Assembly: GCF_900116615.1 (NCBI RefSeq) | Contig: NZ_FPBF01000008.1 | Span: 236,918-300,917 of the forward strand | Reading direction: 5' to 3' | From: Algoriphagus locisalis | Lineage (GTDB): Bacteria; Bacteroidota; Bacteroidia; Cytophagales; Cyclobacteriaceae | DNA: 64,000 bases | Shown: in pieces, positions 42,820 to 52,253 of the stretch | Numbering within the stretch: position 1 is the stretch's first letter | Layout: each line of letters begins with the position of its first letter | Made by a program: the position numbers and the translations under genes | Notes under the pieces: generated by a model | Told to the model about the DNA's origin: nothing | The model's database searches: none | What the model saw: only the letters and a program-made list of their open reading frames with translations

Positions 42820-44052
42820 TTGAAAAGCCAGAAGATACTAAACGACCCGGTTTACGGATTTATCACGATCCCAAGCGAGTTGATTTTTACGATTATCGAC
42901 CATCCTTATTTTCAGAGATTGCGAAGGATAAAGCAACTGGGTCTGACTGATTTTGTCTATCCCGGAGCACTCCATACCCGATTTCATCATGCGATTGGGG
43001 CAATGCACTTGATGAGCATTACGCTAGACAATCTACGAAATAAAGGCACTGAAATCACAGATGAAGAATATGAAGCGGCGTTAATCGCCATTCTTTTGCA
43101 TGATATCGGACATGGCCCATTTTCACATGCTTTAGAATATAGCTTACTCAAGGGCGTACCCCATGAAGACCTTTCACTCTTGATTATAGAACTCCTGAAT
43201 CAGGAGTTTGGTGGCAAATTAAACCTTACTTTAAGAATATTTAAGAATCAATACGAACGCAAATTCTTTCATCAATTGGTTTCCAGTCAGTTAGACATTG
43301 ACCGATTGGATTACTTGCAGCGTGATTGTTTTTTCACAGGCGTTTCAGAAGGAACCATCGGGGCAGATCGTATCATCAAAATGATGGATGTAAAAAATGA
43401 TCAGGTAGTCATAGAGGAGAAAGGGATCTACTCCATAGAAAATTTCCTGAGTGCTAGACGTCTCATGTATTGGCAGGTTTACCTTCACAAGACGACTGTC
43501 AGCGCCGAGAAAATGCTGATTAAACTTATTCAGCGCGCCAAATTCCTTCGCCAGTCTGGTGAGCAATTCACCATCACTGAGGAGTTTGACTACTTCTTGA
43601 AGAACGATCCCACATTAGCTGATTTCCGAACTAATCCAGTTCTTTTGCGCTTATTTCTCGAAATGGATGATTTGGATATATGGGGAGCGGTAAAGCTTTG
43701 GAAAAACCATCCGGATTATGTGCTTAGAAATATTTCCCAAATGTTTTTGACTCGAAACCTATTTAAGATCAATCTTACCAACGAGCCCTTTTCAGCTGAA
43801 GAAATTGTTCATTTAAAGGAGAAAACGATTGCCAAACTTCAAATACCTGAAGGCGACTTGGATTATTTCTTTTCGCATGGCGCTGTAAGCAATTATGGAT
43901 ATTTGGCTAAAGACAGAATTAATATTTTGACAAAAAAGGGACAGGTTATTGATGTGGCACAGGCAGCCGACCTTCCGAATATCAAAGTCATGAGTAAAAT
44001 CGTGGAGAAACACTATGTATGTAAGGCCAAAAGCCTAAATTTAAATTATTAA
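42820..44052 (+). CDS. HD-domain phosphohydrolase
   Basis: A protein of about 410 residues related to dNTP triphosphohydrolases. Metal-binding HD motifs are HHAIGAMHLM, then LLHDIGHGPFSH, and SSQLDIDRLDYLQRDCFF. The conserved opening is LNDPVYGFITIPSELIFTIIDHPYFQRLRRIKQLGL. No ATG exists near the conserved start. TTG 42820, preceded by a GGCC-containing purine-rich stretch, fits the promoter position better than TTG 42796. Its substrate is unproven. The place next to lpxD and opposite porX is one I recall as common in Bacteroidota. Confidence 0.85.
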   Translation: MKSQKILNDPVYGFITIPSELIFTIIDHPYFQRLRRIKQLGLTDFVYPGALHTRFHHAIGAMHLMSITLDNLRNKGTEITDEEYEAALIAILLHDIGHGPFSHALEYSLLKGVPHEDLSLLIIELLNQEFGGKLNLTLRIFKNQYERKFFHQLVSSQLDIDRLDYLQRDCFFTGVSEGTIGADRIIKMMDVKNDQVVIEEKGIYSIENFLSARRLMYWQVYLHKTTVSAEKMLIKLIQRAKFLRQSGEQFTITEEFDYFLKNDPTLADFRTNPVLLRLFLEMDDLDIWGAVKLWKNHPDYVLRNISQMFLTRNLFKINLTNEPFSAEEIVHLKEKTIAKLQIPEGDLDYFFSHGAVSNYGYLAKDRINILTKKGQVIDVAQAADLPNIKVMSKIVEKHYVCKAKSLNLNY

Positions 44053-44069
44053 CTCCGTTTATACTGTTT

Positions 44070-45092
44070 ATGGAATTTACCCTCGGACAAGTTGCTGCAA
44101 TCCTACAGGGAAAAGTAGAAGGCGATGAAAACCAAAAAGTATCACGCTTGGACAAAATCCAAGAAGGTAAACAAGGTGGTATAAGTTTTTTGGCGAACGA
44201 AAAATACACACCTTTTATCTATGAAACGGAGGCCACTGCCGTAATTGTTTCTAATAATTTCACTCCTACAAAAGCGCTAAAAACAAACCTCATCCGCGTT
44301 GAAGATGCTTACAATGGTTTCACTAAACTCCTAGAAGCTTATTCAATGCTTATGAAAAGCAGCCTCGTCGGAGTTGAAGAGCCATCCTACATGGATGCTA
44401 CCTCGACCATGGGAGATCAAGCCTATAGAGGGGCGTTCTCTTATATTGGGAAAAACTGCAACTTAGGTGACGCTGTAAAATTACACAGTCACGTGCATAT
44501 TGGTGACAGAGTGAAAATCGGAAATAATACCATCATTCACCCTGGTGCAAAAATCTGTTCTGATACGGTAATCGGCGAAAATTGTGAAATTCATCCTGGT
44601 GCGGTAATTGGTTCGGATGGCTTTGGGTTTGCTCCACAGGCAGACGGTAGCTACAAACCTATTCCACAAATTGGAAATGTAATTCTTGAAGACAATGTAA
44701 GCGTAGGAGCGAACAGCACCATTGATTGCGCAACGATGGGATCTACTTTAATCAAAAAAGGAGCGAAAATTGACAATATGGTTCAGATTGCACATAATGT
44801 TGTTATCGGTGAAAACACAGTGATTGCCTCCCAAACAGGGATTTCCGGATCAACAATTATCGGTAAAAACTGTGTAATCGCGGGAAAAGTTGGCATTGTC
44901 GGTCACATCACTATCGCTGATAATACCACCATAGGAGCGAATACAGGTATTAGTAAATCAATCAAAGAATCCGGAACCACCTTGTTTGGATATATGGCGA
45001 TGGACGTGAAAAATTTCTTGAAATCGTACTCAATCTTCAAAAAGCTCGGCTCTATAGAAGACCGCGTAAGAGAACTAGAAAAAAAGCAGTAA
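44070..45092 (+). CDS. lpxD: UDP-3-O-acylglucosamine N-acyltransferase
   Basis: A 340-residue lipid A biosynthesis enzyme that adds the N-linked hydroxyacyl chain to UDP-3-O-acylglucosamine. The N-terminal uridine-binding domain contains ISFLANEKYTPFIYETEA, and a left-handed beta-helix of hexapeptide repeats (about 105-300) includes GSDGFGFAPQADGSYKPIPQIG with the catalytic histidine in QIAHNVVIG. A C-terminal helix (FKKLGSIEDRVRELEKKQ) ends it. It lies 17 bp after the HD gene and 39 bp before lpxC-fabZ. Confidence 0.96.
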   Translation: MEFTLGQVAAILQGKVEGDENQKVSRLDKIQEGKQGGISFLANEKYTPFIYETEATAVIVSNNFTPTKALKTNLIRVEDAYNGFTKLLEAYSMLMKSSLVGVEEPSYMDATSTMGDQAYRGAFSYIGKNCNLGDAVKLHSHVHIGDRVKIGNNTIIHPGAKICSDTVIGENCEIHPGAVIGSDGFGFAPQADGSYKPIPQIGNVILEDNVSVGANSTIDCATMGSTLIKKGAKIDNMVQIAHNVVIGENTVIASQTGISGSTIIGKNCVIAGKVGIVGHITIADNTTIGANTGISKSIKESGTTLFGYMAMDVKNFLKSYSIFKKLGSIEDRVRELEKKQ

Positions 45093-45097
45093 ATTTG
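45090..45097 (+). promoter_or_regulatory. candidate internal -7 element before lpxC-fabZ
   Basis: TAAATTTG starts on the stop codon of lpxD and matches TAnnTTTG. It could give lpxC-fabZ extra transcription independent of lpxD. No -33 element was recognised. Confidence 0.25.
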
Positions 45098-45131
45098 CAG
45101 CCTTTAGCATGCTGAACGGTTCAAAAATCAG

Positions 45132-46526
45132 ATGAAAGTAAAACAACACACCATTAAAAAGCAGGTGGAATTATCCGGAGTGGGTCTCCATACCGGAGTC
45201 ATTTCGAATATGACATTCCTACCTGCACCCCCAAATCACGGATATAAGTTTCAACGTATTGACTTGGAAGGCAGACCGACTGTGGACGCAGATTGCGACC
45301 TCGTAGTAGATGTATCCAGAGGAACTACCTTGGAGCAAAATGGTGCTCGGGTTTATACTGTAGAACATGTATTGGCAGCTTTGGTAGGTTTAGAAATAGA
45401 CAATGTACTCATTCAGCTAGACGGACCTGAGCCTCCGATTATGGATGGATCATCGATTCAGTTTATTGAAGTATTGGAAGAAGCGGGGCTCGAAGAGCAA
45501 AATGCACTTCGTAGATTCTTTGAAGTGCAGGAAAGTATACAGTACAAAGATTCAGCTCGTGAAGTAGAAATGGTGGCTTTGCCAACAGACAACTACCGCG
45601 TAACTGTTATGGTGGATTACAACTCACCAGTTTTAGGAAGCCAGCATGCTTCGATTACAGACATTGGCCAATTCAGATCAGAAATCGCATCATGCCGTAC
45701 GTTCTGCTTTTTGCATGAGTTGGAAATGCTTTATAATTCCAACCTGATCAAAGGTGGGGATTTGAATAATGCCATCGTTGTGGTGGATAGAATAGTAGAG
45801 GAAGCTGAGTTGGTGAATTTGGCTAAGATGTTTAACAAGCCAAAGGTCGAGGTGAAAAAGGAAGGCATTTTGAATAACGTGGATCTCCGCTACCGAAATG
45901 AGCCCGCTCGTCATAAGTTACTTGATGTAGTTGGAGACTTGGCATTGGTAGGACGTCCACTCAAAGCTCAGATAATGGCAGCCCGACCTGGTCACGCGGC
46001 GAATGTCGCTTTTGCAAAAAAAATAAAGCGTGCGATGGAGAAGTCATCTTCTTCGCACATCCCATATTACGATCCAAAGCTCCCTCCAGTGATGGATATC
46101 AACCAGATTAGCAATATTCTGCCGCACAGATATCCTTTCCAGCTTTTGGATAAAATCATCTACCTAGATAATACGGTAGTGGCTGGTGTGAAAAATGTAA
46201 CGATAAACGAACCGTTTTTCATGGGTCACTTTCCTGCAAACCCGGTAATGCCGGGCGTATTGCAAGTGGAAGCTATGGCCCAAACAGGGGGGATTTTAGT
46301 TTTGAGTACAGTAGATGATCCAGAAAATTACTGGACTTATTTCCTTGGGATCGAAAACTGTAAGTTTAGAAAAATGGTCCTTCCTGGTGATACTCTCATT
46401 TTTAAATGTGAACTTTTGGCCCCGATAAGAAGAGGTATAGCAAAAATGCGTGGTGAAGCTTATGTAGGTAATACACTAGTATGTGAGGCCGTAATGACAG
46501 CAAGCATAACCCGAAAAGAATCATGA
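45132..46526 (+). CDS. lpxC/fabZ: bifunctional LpxC deacetylase / FabZ dehydratase
   Basis: A 464-residue fusion typical of Bacteroidota. LpxC (about 1-305) removes the acetyl group from UDP-3-O-acyl-GlcNAc, the committed step of lipid A synthesis; its zinc region includes VEHVLAAL (Glu78, His79) and RHKLLDVVGDLAL. FabZ (about 320-464) dehydrates 3-hydroxyacyl-ACP, with HRYPFQLLDKI and FPANPVMPGVLQVEAMAQTGG (active-site His and Glu). The two halves draw on the same hydroxyacyl-ACP pool. The start of lpxA overlaps the end by 4 bp. Confidence 0.97.
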   Translation: MKVKQHTIKKQVELSGVGLHTGVISNMTFLPAPPNHGYKFQRIDLEGRPTVDADCDLVVDVSRGTTLEQNGARVYTVEHVLAALVGLEIDNVLIQLDGPEPPIMDGSSIQFIEVLEEAGLEEQNALRRFFEVQESIQYKDSAREVEMVALPTDNYRVTVMVDYNSPVLGSQHASITDIGQFRSEIASCRTFCFLHELEMLYNSNLIKGGDLNNAIVVVDRIVEEAELVNLAKMFNKPKVEVKKEGILNNVDLRYRNEPARHKLLDVVGDLALVGRPLKAQIMAARPGHAANVAFAKKIKRAMEKSSSSHIPYYDPKLPPVMDINQISNILPHRYPFQLLDKIIYLDNTVVAGVKNVTINEPFFMGHFPANPVMPGVLQVEAMAQTGGILVLSTVDDPENYWTYFLGIENCKFRKMVLPGDTLIFKCELLAPIRRGIAKMRGEAYVGNTLVCEAVMTASITRKES

Positions 46527-47302
46527 TCAGTCCTTTAGCTCACATTGACCCAAAAGCAATAATTGGAAAAAACGTCCATATTGACCCGTTCTCTATGATT
46601 GGAGAAAATGTCACTATCGGCGATAATACCTGGATTGGGCCAAACGTAACCATTTTTTCAGGTGCTACAATAGGGAAAAATTGCAAGATTTTCCCTGGCG
46701 CAGTCATCGCTGGAATTCCTCAGGATTTGAAATTCCAAGGTGAAGACTCCACAGTAATGATCGGAGATAACACAACCATTCGTGAATGTGTCACGATCAG
46801 CCGGGGAACTGTAGAAAAACAAACCACTGTGATCGGAAGCCATTGTTTATTGATGGCCTATGTTCATGTGGCGCACGATTGTGTGATTGGAAGCCATGTA
46901 ATCATTGCTAACTCCGTACAAATCGCCGGTCACGTATCCATAGATGATTGGGCAATTGTTGGTGGCTCAAGTGCCGTACATCAGTTTGTGAAAATCGGAA
47001 TGCATGCGATGGTTTCAGGTGGTTCTTTGGTCAGAAAAGACGTTCCTCCTTTCACTAAGGCTGCAAGAGAGCCACTTTCTTATGCAGGTGTGAATTCGTT
47101 AGGATTGAGAAGAAGAGGTTTTTCCAGCGAATCTATTTCCCACATTCAAGAAGTATATCGTTATCTTTTCCTCAACAGCATGAACAACAGCCGAGCTTTG
47201 GAAGAAATCGAAGTAAACCTACCAGCTACCAAGGAAAGAGATGAAATTTTGAATTTCATACGCTCTTCTGAACGTGGTGTAATGAAAGGCTACATCAATT
47301 AA
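46523..47302 (+). CDS. lpxA: acyl-ACP--UDP-N-acetylglucosamine O-acyltransferase
   Basis: A 259-residue first enzyme of lipid A synthesis, attaching a hydroxyacyl chain to UDP-GlcNAc. The left-handed beta-helix (1-185) shows regular hexapeptides (PLAHIDPKAIIGKNVHIDPF..., GDNTTIRECVTISRGT), with the catalytic histidine in YVHVAHDCVIG. The C-terminal helical part holds GLRRRGFSSESISHIQEVYRYLF. It overlaps lpxC-fabZ and is followed 2 bp later by an ABC ATPase gene. Confidence 0.97.
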   Translation: MISPLAHIDPKAIIGKNVHIDPFSMIGENVTIGDNTWIGPNVTIFSGATIGKNCKIFPGAVIAGIPQDLKFQGEDSTVMIGDNTTIRECVTISRGTVEKQTTVIGSHCLLMAYVHVAHDCVIGSHVIIANSVQIAGHVSIDDWAIVGGSSAVHQFVKIGMHAMVSGGSLVRKDVPPFTKAAREPLSYAGVNSLGLRRRGFSSESISHIQEVYRYLFLNSMNNSRALEEIEVNLPATKERDEILNFIRSSERGVMKGYIN

Positions 47303-47304
47303 CT

Positions 47305-47925
47305 ATGCTAAAAATCCACTTAGACGAAGCTTCAAAACGCTTCCAATACGAATGGATTTTTAAAAATCTAAGTCTTGAATTATCTCAAGGTAATTCGCTC
47401 GCGATTACAGGAAGTAATGGTTCTGGGAAATCTACCTTACTCAAATGCCTGAGTGGAGCAATTCCTATTTCCTCTGGCAAAATCGTATATATATACCATG
47501 AAAAGTCACTGGCGGAAGCTGAATGGTTTTCATATTTGGCTATTTCCGCTCCGTACATGGAGCTGCCGGAGGAATTCAGTTTGGAGGAAATACTAAATTT
47601 CCATTTTAAATTTAAAAAGCCGTTGGATTCAATTTCATCGGATGAAATAATTGAGCAGCTTTATTTAACTCAGCATAAGTCAAAGCAAATCAGTCAATTT
47701 TCATCGGGTATGAAGCAGCGATTGAAACTCGGGCTGGCACTTTTTTCTGATGTTCCTTTTATTTTACTGGATGAACCAACTTCAAATCTCGATCGAAAAG
47801 GAATAGAATGGTATCAAGAAATGATGCAGCAATATGGTCAAAATAGAATTCTTGTAATCTGTTCCAATGAACCCAGAGAATATGGATTTTGCGAGCAAAA
47901 AATAGTGCTTGAAGACTATAAGTAG
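47305..47925 (+). CDS. ABC transporter ATP-binding protein
   Basis: A 206-residue single-domain ABC ATPase. Walker A is GSNGSGKSTLL (about 37-47), the signature is QFSSGMKQRLKLG, and Walker B is FILLDEPTSNLD. No permease gene is adjacent, so the partner lies elsewhere. It follows lpxA by 2 bp and is presumably cotranscribed with the lipid A genes, but a role in lipid transport is only an inference. The short length and lack of a C-terminal regulatory domain fit exporters. Confidence 0.88.
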   Translation: MLKIHLDEASKRFQYEWIFKNLSLELSQGNSLAITGSNGSGKSTLLKCLSGAIPISSGKIVYIYHEKSLAEAEWFSYLAISAPYMELPEEFSLEEILNFHFKFKKPLDSISSDEIIEQLYLTQHKSKQISQFSSGMKQRLKLGLALFSDVPFILLDEPTSNLDRKGIEWYQEMMQQYGQNRILVICSNEPREYGFCEQKIVLEDYK

Positions 47926-47987
47926 CTAATAGCATTAAACTTTAATTCCTATATTTAAATTTACGGCTAACACTATTCAAGCATAAA

Positions 47988-48476
47988 ATGAAATCCCCTC
48001 TTATTAGACTTTTCATCCTGGCATTTGCCATGTTCATTATTCAAAGTTGTGGTGGTGACGACCCAGAGCCTACCCCTCCAGCTAAGACAGCAGAAGAGTT
48101 GGCTATCGAAGCCTTGACAGGAACAGGCACGCAGGCTTGGGGCATTGATGGAGGCGGATCTGTGCTCCGTGATGGTACGGCAGTCACAGACTTATATGCT
48201 GGCTTTGAACTGGTGATAAAGTCAGGAACGGCAAAAACCTACACCTCTGCAAACAACAATGACCTTTTCGATGCATCCGGAACTTGGACTTTTGCTGGGT
48301 CAAACTTTGACAAATTCACACTATCAGGCTCAAAACCAGCCGCAGGAAGAGAAATCTCATTTACTCAAAACAATGACAACTTAACGCTCACCTTCACTAT
48401 CCCTGCTCCTGGAGCAAGAATTAATGGTGTTTTGGCTGTTGCAGGAAATTATACTTTTAACCTGCTGAAGAAGTAA
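47988..48476 (+). CDS. putative lipoprotein of unknown function
   Basis: 162 residues with a lipoprotein signal: a hydrophobic stretch FILAFAMFIIQ, then SCGGDDPEP (lipid-anchored Cys near residue 21, followed by a flexible acidic/Pro linker). The rest is beta-rich, with SGTWTFAGSNFDKFTLSG and LTLTFTIPAPGARINGVLAVAGNYTFNL resembling a lipocalin-like or calycin-type repeat. I recognise no named family. It is probably surface or periplasmic. It stands alone between the lpx operon and a bidirectional terminator. Confidence 0.75.
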   Translation: MKSPLIRLFILAFAMFIIQSCGGDDPEPTPPAKTAEELAIEALTGTGTQAWGIDGGGSVLRDGTAVTDLYAGFELVIKSGTAKTYTSANNNDLFDASGTWTFAGSNFDKFTLSGSKPAAGREISFTQNNDNLTLTFTIPAPGARINGVLAVAGNYTFNLLKK

Positions 48477-48495
48477 GCTATAGCGAATCTTAAAC

Positions 48496-48527
48496 AAGAA
48501 AGGGAAGCGTGATTGCTTCCCTTTCTT
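48496..48527. terminator. bidirectional terminator between the lipoprotein gene and mutS2
   Basis: A perfect 13-bp stem (AAGAAAGGGAAGC, 48496-48508, with its complement at 48515-48527) has a 6-base loop and lies between two convergent stop codons. It is followed by T-rich DNA on the plus strand. Confidence 0.9.
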
Positions 48528-48530
48528 ATT

Positions 48531-50918
48531 TTATTTCAGTGTGACCAAAGTGACTCCCGCACCTCCCCGATCTGCATGTTCATCCTCCATGTGACGAACC
48601 TGGCTCATGTCTCTAAGGAAATTTCGCGTCAAATCTCTCAAGATTCCATTCCCCTTTCCGTGAACGATTCTCAAATCCTTTACTCCGAGCATGTGACCTT
48701 CATCGATGAAAGTCTGGATCAAAGAAAGAATCTCTTCTCCCCGTTTACCCCGAATATCTAGATTAGGGGAATAGTCCATCATTTTCTCATTGGTATTGTA
48801 TCCACTGCGAGACACCGCTGCCTTTTTCTCTTTCTTTACTTCGCCCAGAGATATTTTCTCCAATCTGGAAAGCTTCACTTTGGACTTGAGTTCTCCGATC
48901 GAAACTTCAATCTCATTGCCTTTCACTTGGAGAACTTCGGCTACTGCGCCATTATCTTTCACTCTCACCCAGTCTCCAGCAGAGATTCGCCCCGCCAAAA
49001 CCTTGATTTCAGGGCTTTTTATCACATTCTTTTCAGGCTTGACTTTCTCTTTGAATTCTTCCAGTTCTTTACGAACCTGCTTAGTGGCTTCCTTCTCTGC
49101 TTTACCTTCTTTGATCTCGCGTATAGTAGCCTCAATCTTTTTATTTGCCTGATCCAGCAGTTGCTTCGCTTCTTGTTTGGCCTCTTGGAGATAGCGCTTT
49201 TTAGTCGTCTCCATCGTCTCCTTCAGTTCATTGTATTCCTGAAGGCGGGTTTTTAGCAAGCGTTCCTTAGCTTTTACATCTGCCAGCAACGTAGCATATT
49301 GGTTTTTCTCATTCTCCACTTGCGTGAGTAATCGATCGTAGCGAACTCGCTCTTCACCGATTTGCTCTTTGGCATATTTCAGAATCTCCTTAGGAATCCC
49401 AATTTTGGAAGCGATCTCCAGCGCGAACGAAGAGCCTGGCTTACCAATTTCAAGTTGGTAAATTGGTTCCAGCTTGTCAACATCGTAGCGCATTGCACCA
49501 TTCACCATACCTTGGTTTTTATTGGCAATTTGCTTCAGGTTACCATAGTGAGTTGTAATCACACCATAGGCGCCGAGTTTATTTAGTGCCAAAAGAATAG
49601 ATTCGGCAATCGCGCCACCAAACTGAGGCTCGGTACCTGTTCCAAATTCATCGATAAACAGAATTGTTTTTTTATTGGCAAAAAGCGAAAAATGCTTCAT
49701 GCTCATCAAGTGCGAGGAGTAAGTACTTAGATCATTTTCCAAGTTCTGCTCATCTCCTATATCGATAAAGAAATTATCAAAAAGAGAGCTTTTGGAATCC
49801 GGATGAACGGGGATCAAAATCCCACATTGCAACATGTACTGAAGCAGTGCAACGGTTTTTAGCGTAACCGACTTTCCTCCAGCATTTGGTCCAGAGATAA
49901 CTAATAATCGCTCATGACCACCTAGTTTCACATCTAGAGGCACGATACTTTTCCCTTGGGACTTTAGCGCCATTTCCAAAAGTGGATGTCTGGCTTTGGT
50001 CCAAGTCAATTGTCTTTCCTTAGTGATTTCAGGTTTACAGCTATCGGTTTTTTGAGCGAATTTTGCTTTGGCCCGGATAAAATCAATTAAGCCAAGAAAA
50101 TTAGTAGCCTTTCTAAGAGCTGGAATAGCCGGTCTGATTTTATCAGTCAGCTGGGTGAGAATCTTAATGATCTCTCTTCGCTCCATGTATTCCAGGTCCC
50201 GGATCTCATTATTGATATCCAAAGCCTCTTCCGGCTCCATAAACACTGTCTGTCCTGTGGCTGATTCGTCATGGATAAACCCCCGCAGCTTACGCTTATT
50301 CTCTGCTGCAACAGGAATAACCAGTCTGCCGGACCTGATTGTAATCGCTGAGTCTTCGGGAGTAAGTCCTTTAGCTCTTGCTTCTTTGAACACCCGCTCC
50401 ATGACTTTGCGCAAGCGGCTTTCCTCATACAGAATCTGCGTGCGGATGAGCTGTAATTCCCGACTGGCATTGCTACGCATTTTGCCCTTCTCGTCAATAA
50501 TCAGCTCAATAGCTTTAAGCAAACTCATATCCAGATCCATCAGCAAGCCTAGTAGCTGGCTGAGCACCGGGTACTCCTCTTCTCTTTTCTGAAAGAAAGA
50601 AATACATCCTCTGAGTGTATCAAGAGCGAGTTTGATTTCATAAAAATCTTCTACATCTAGGAAAGCATTTTCCAGCTTTGCCTTCTCCAAATAAGGATTA
50701 AGATTGGTGAAATTGGAAGAGGGAAATAGCTCCCCTGATATCAAAATCTGGCGAAATTCTTCAGTTTGGTCAAGCAGCTTGTTGACTAAATTGAAATCAG
50801 AGGAGAAAGCCAAACGATCAACATACTGCTGACCAAGCGCTGAGGTACACTCTGCTTTTAGCAGTTCTTTGACTTTTATGAAATTTACTTTTTGTTCGAG
50901 ATTGCGTGGGTATAGCAT
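48531..50918 (-). CDS. mutS2: endonuclease MutS2
   Basis: A 795-residue MutS paralogue without the mismatch-recognition domain. The clamp/lever region is followed by the ATPase domain with Walker A GPNAGGKSVTLK and FIDEFGTGTEPQFGG, a long coiled coil (about 520-640), and a C-terminal SMR nuclease domain (LDIRGKRGEEIL...VHGKGNGILRDLTRNFL). Members suppress homologous recombination or rescue collided ribosomes, depending on species. Its start overlaps the stop of the DUF4296 gene by one base (TAATG). Confidence 0.94.
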   Translation of the reverse strand: MLYPRNLEQKVNFIKVKELLKAECTSALGQQYVDRLAFSSDFNLVNKLLDQTEEFRQILISGELFPSSNFTNLNPYLEKAKLENAFLDVEDFYEIKLALDTLRGCISFFQKREEEYPVLSQLLGLLMDLDMSLLKAIELIIDEKGKMRSNASRELQLIRTQILYEESRLRKVMERVFKEARAKGLTPEDSAITIRSGRLVIPVAAENKRKLRGFIHDESATGQTVFMEPEEALDINNEIRDLEYMERREIIKILTQLTDKIRPAIPALRKATNFLGLIDFIRAKAKFAQKTDSCKPEITKERQLTWTKARHPLLEMALKSQGKSIVPLDVKLGGHERLLVISGPNAGGKSVTLKTVALLQYMLQCGILIPVHPDSKSSLFDNFFIDIGDEQNLENDLSTYSSHLMSMKHFSLFANKKTILFIDEFGTGTEPQFGGAIAESILLALNKLGAYGVITTHYGNLKQIANKNQGMVNGAMRYDVDKLEPIYQLEIGKPGSSFALEIASKIGIPKEILKYAKEQIGEERVRYDRLLTQVENEKNQYATLLADVKAKERLLKTRLQEYNELKETMETTKKRYLQEAKQEAKQLLDQANKKIEATIREIKEGKAEKEATKQVRKELEEFKEKVKPEKNVIKSPEIKVLAGRISAGDWVRVKDNGAVAEVLQVKGNEIEVSIGELKSKVKLSRLEKISLGEVKKEKKAAVSRSGYNTNEKMMDYSPNLDIRGKRGEEILSLIQTFIDEGHMLGVKDLRIVHGKGNGILRDLTRNFLRDMSQVRHMEDEHADRGGAGVTLVTLK

Positions 50919-51268
50919 TAGAATTGGTCTATCAGTCCTCCGGCAGATTCTCTTACTACGAGAGAATCGATCACACGAGAATAAATCCGCTCCATTTCTG
51001 AAGGATCACGGAGGTAATACAACATGCTTTGAGTGAAAACAGAATCACTCACCTGATGTTTGATAAAAACATCTCTTTCAAGCAGATTATAGAGTACTTT
51101 TGAAGAATCGTAGGCTACAGGCATAGCACTCGTAAGTCCCTCAGTCAGATGAATATCTATCAGGACTTCTACCATTTTATCTTCAGGCAACAACCCCTTC
51201 GGCTTGTTGCTAGAATTGCAGCTAGCAAGGTATAGAATGCAAAAACTTAATATCAGAATTCTTTTCAC
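50918..51268 (-). CDS. DUF4296 lipoprotein
   Basis: A 116-residue lipoprotein of the Bacteroidota DUF4296 family, function unknown. The signal MKRILILSFCILYLASC ends in a lipobox (Cys17), followed by a short linker and the family core LLPEDKMVEVLIDIHLTEGL, YNLLERDVFIKHQVSDSVFTQSMLYYLRDPSEMERIYSRVIDSL. It is translationally coupled to mutS2. A TAATTTTG element lies only 4 bp before the start codon, too close for a normal leader, so the true promoter is unclear. Confidence 0.82.
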   Translation of the reverse strand: MKRILILSFCILYLASCNSSNKPKGLLPEDKMVEVLIDIHLTEGLTSAMPVAYDSSKVLYNLLERDVFIKHQVSDSVFTQSMLYYLRDPSEMERIYSRVIDSLVVRESAGGLIDQF

Positions 51269-51374
51269 AGGTCAAAATTAGGTTTTTTTAACGGAAAAAC
51301 TCCCCACCCTTCATGTAAGTGAAATTTTATAATTCAGCTTAGAAGCATAACTTAGGCCGTTCAAATCACCAATC

Positions 51375-52253
51375 ATGAACGAATTATTCAGCAAGCTCAG
51401 AAAATACGAAGTCATGATCCGAAAGGTGGCTAATAATCACCTGCAAGGAGAATATCAGTCCCTTTTTAAAGGGTCAGGATTGGAGTTTGATGATCTCCGT
51501 CCTTATCAGTATGGCGATGATATCCGTACCATAGAGTGGAAAGTGTCTGCTAAGGGACACGGGACTTTTGTCAAAACGTTTCGTGAGGACAAAGAACAAT
51601 CGGTATTCTTCCTTTTAGACATAAGCGGGAGCCAGGACATTGGTCAGCCGGGAAACAAGAAAATTGATCAAGGTAAGATCATCGCAGGTGTACTGACGCT
51701 GGCGGCGGTGTTTGAAGGAAGTCAGGTAGGCTTGATCAGTTACTCCGACCAAAAAGAAAAATTGATTCTCCCATCCAAAGGAAGCAAGCAGGGAGTGAAA
51801 ATGATTCGAGGGATTTTTGACCATGAAAACAATTCCCTGAAAACGGATCTGAATTCGATGTTTATGTTCGCTTTGAACCTCATCAAGAAAAGAGCAGTGA
51901 TCGTGATTATTTCAGACTTTATAGATGAAGGCTACGAGCGTCCATTTAGAGCGATGGCTGAGCGACATGATGTAGTGGCCATTCAGTTGACTGACCCTCG
52001 GGAGTCGGCTTTACCTTCCTTAGGAATTATCCCTGTTTTTGATAAAGAAAAAGGAAAAACAACCTGGGTGAATACCGCCTTCGGAAGCTTTTCTAAAAAA
52101 ATAGCAGATACCTTTACTTCAGAGCGAGAGAACTTGAAAGATATTTGTAAAAAGAATCAAATAAACTATTTGGCTATAGACACCACTCAGGATATAGTAG
52201 GCCCACTTCTCGAGCTATTTAAGTACCGAAACAAAAGCATGAAACGTGGTTAA
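51375..52253 (+). CDS. DUF58 domain protein (Bat operon)
   Basis: A 292-residue cytoplasmic DUF58 protein with a VWA-like fold. The diagnostic opening GSGLEFDDLRPYQYGDDIRTIEWKVSAKGHGTFVKTFREDKEQSVFFLLDISGSQ is present, with DISGS as a MIDAS-like motif. DUF58 proteins partner MoxR AAA+ ATPases in chaperone or stress-tolerance systems. Here the MoxR gene normally upstream is missing; the preceding gene is the divergent DUF4296 lipoprotein. It overlaps the BatD-like gene by 8 bp. Confidence 0.87.
   Translation: MNELFSKLRKYEVMIRKVANNHLQGEYQSLFKGSGLEFDDLRPYQYGDDIRTIEWKVSAKGHGTFVKTFREDKEQSVFFLLDISGSQDIGQPGNKKIDQGKIIAGVLTLAAVFEGSQVGLISYSDQKEKLILPSKGSKQGVKMIRGIFDHENNSLKTDLNSMFMFALNLIKKRAVIVIISDFIDEGYERPFRAMAERHDVVAIQLTDPRESALPSLGIIPVFDKEKGKTTWVNTAFGSFSKKIADTFTSERENLKDICKKNQINYLAIDTTQDIVGPLLELFKYRNKSMKRG

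Noticed and set aside
51273..51280. TAATTTTG just before the DUF4296 gene as its promoter.
   Set aside because: Only 4 bp separate it from the start codon, which leaves no room for a normal leader; a leaderless transcript cannot be shown from sequence.
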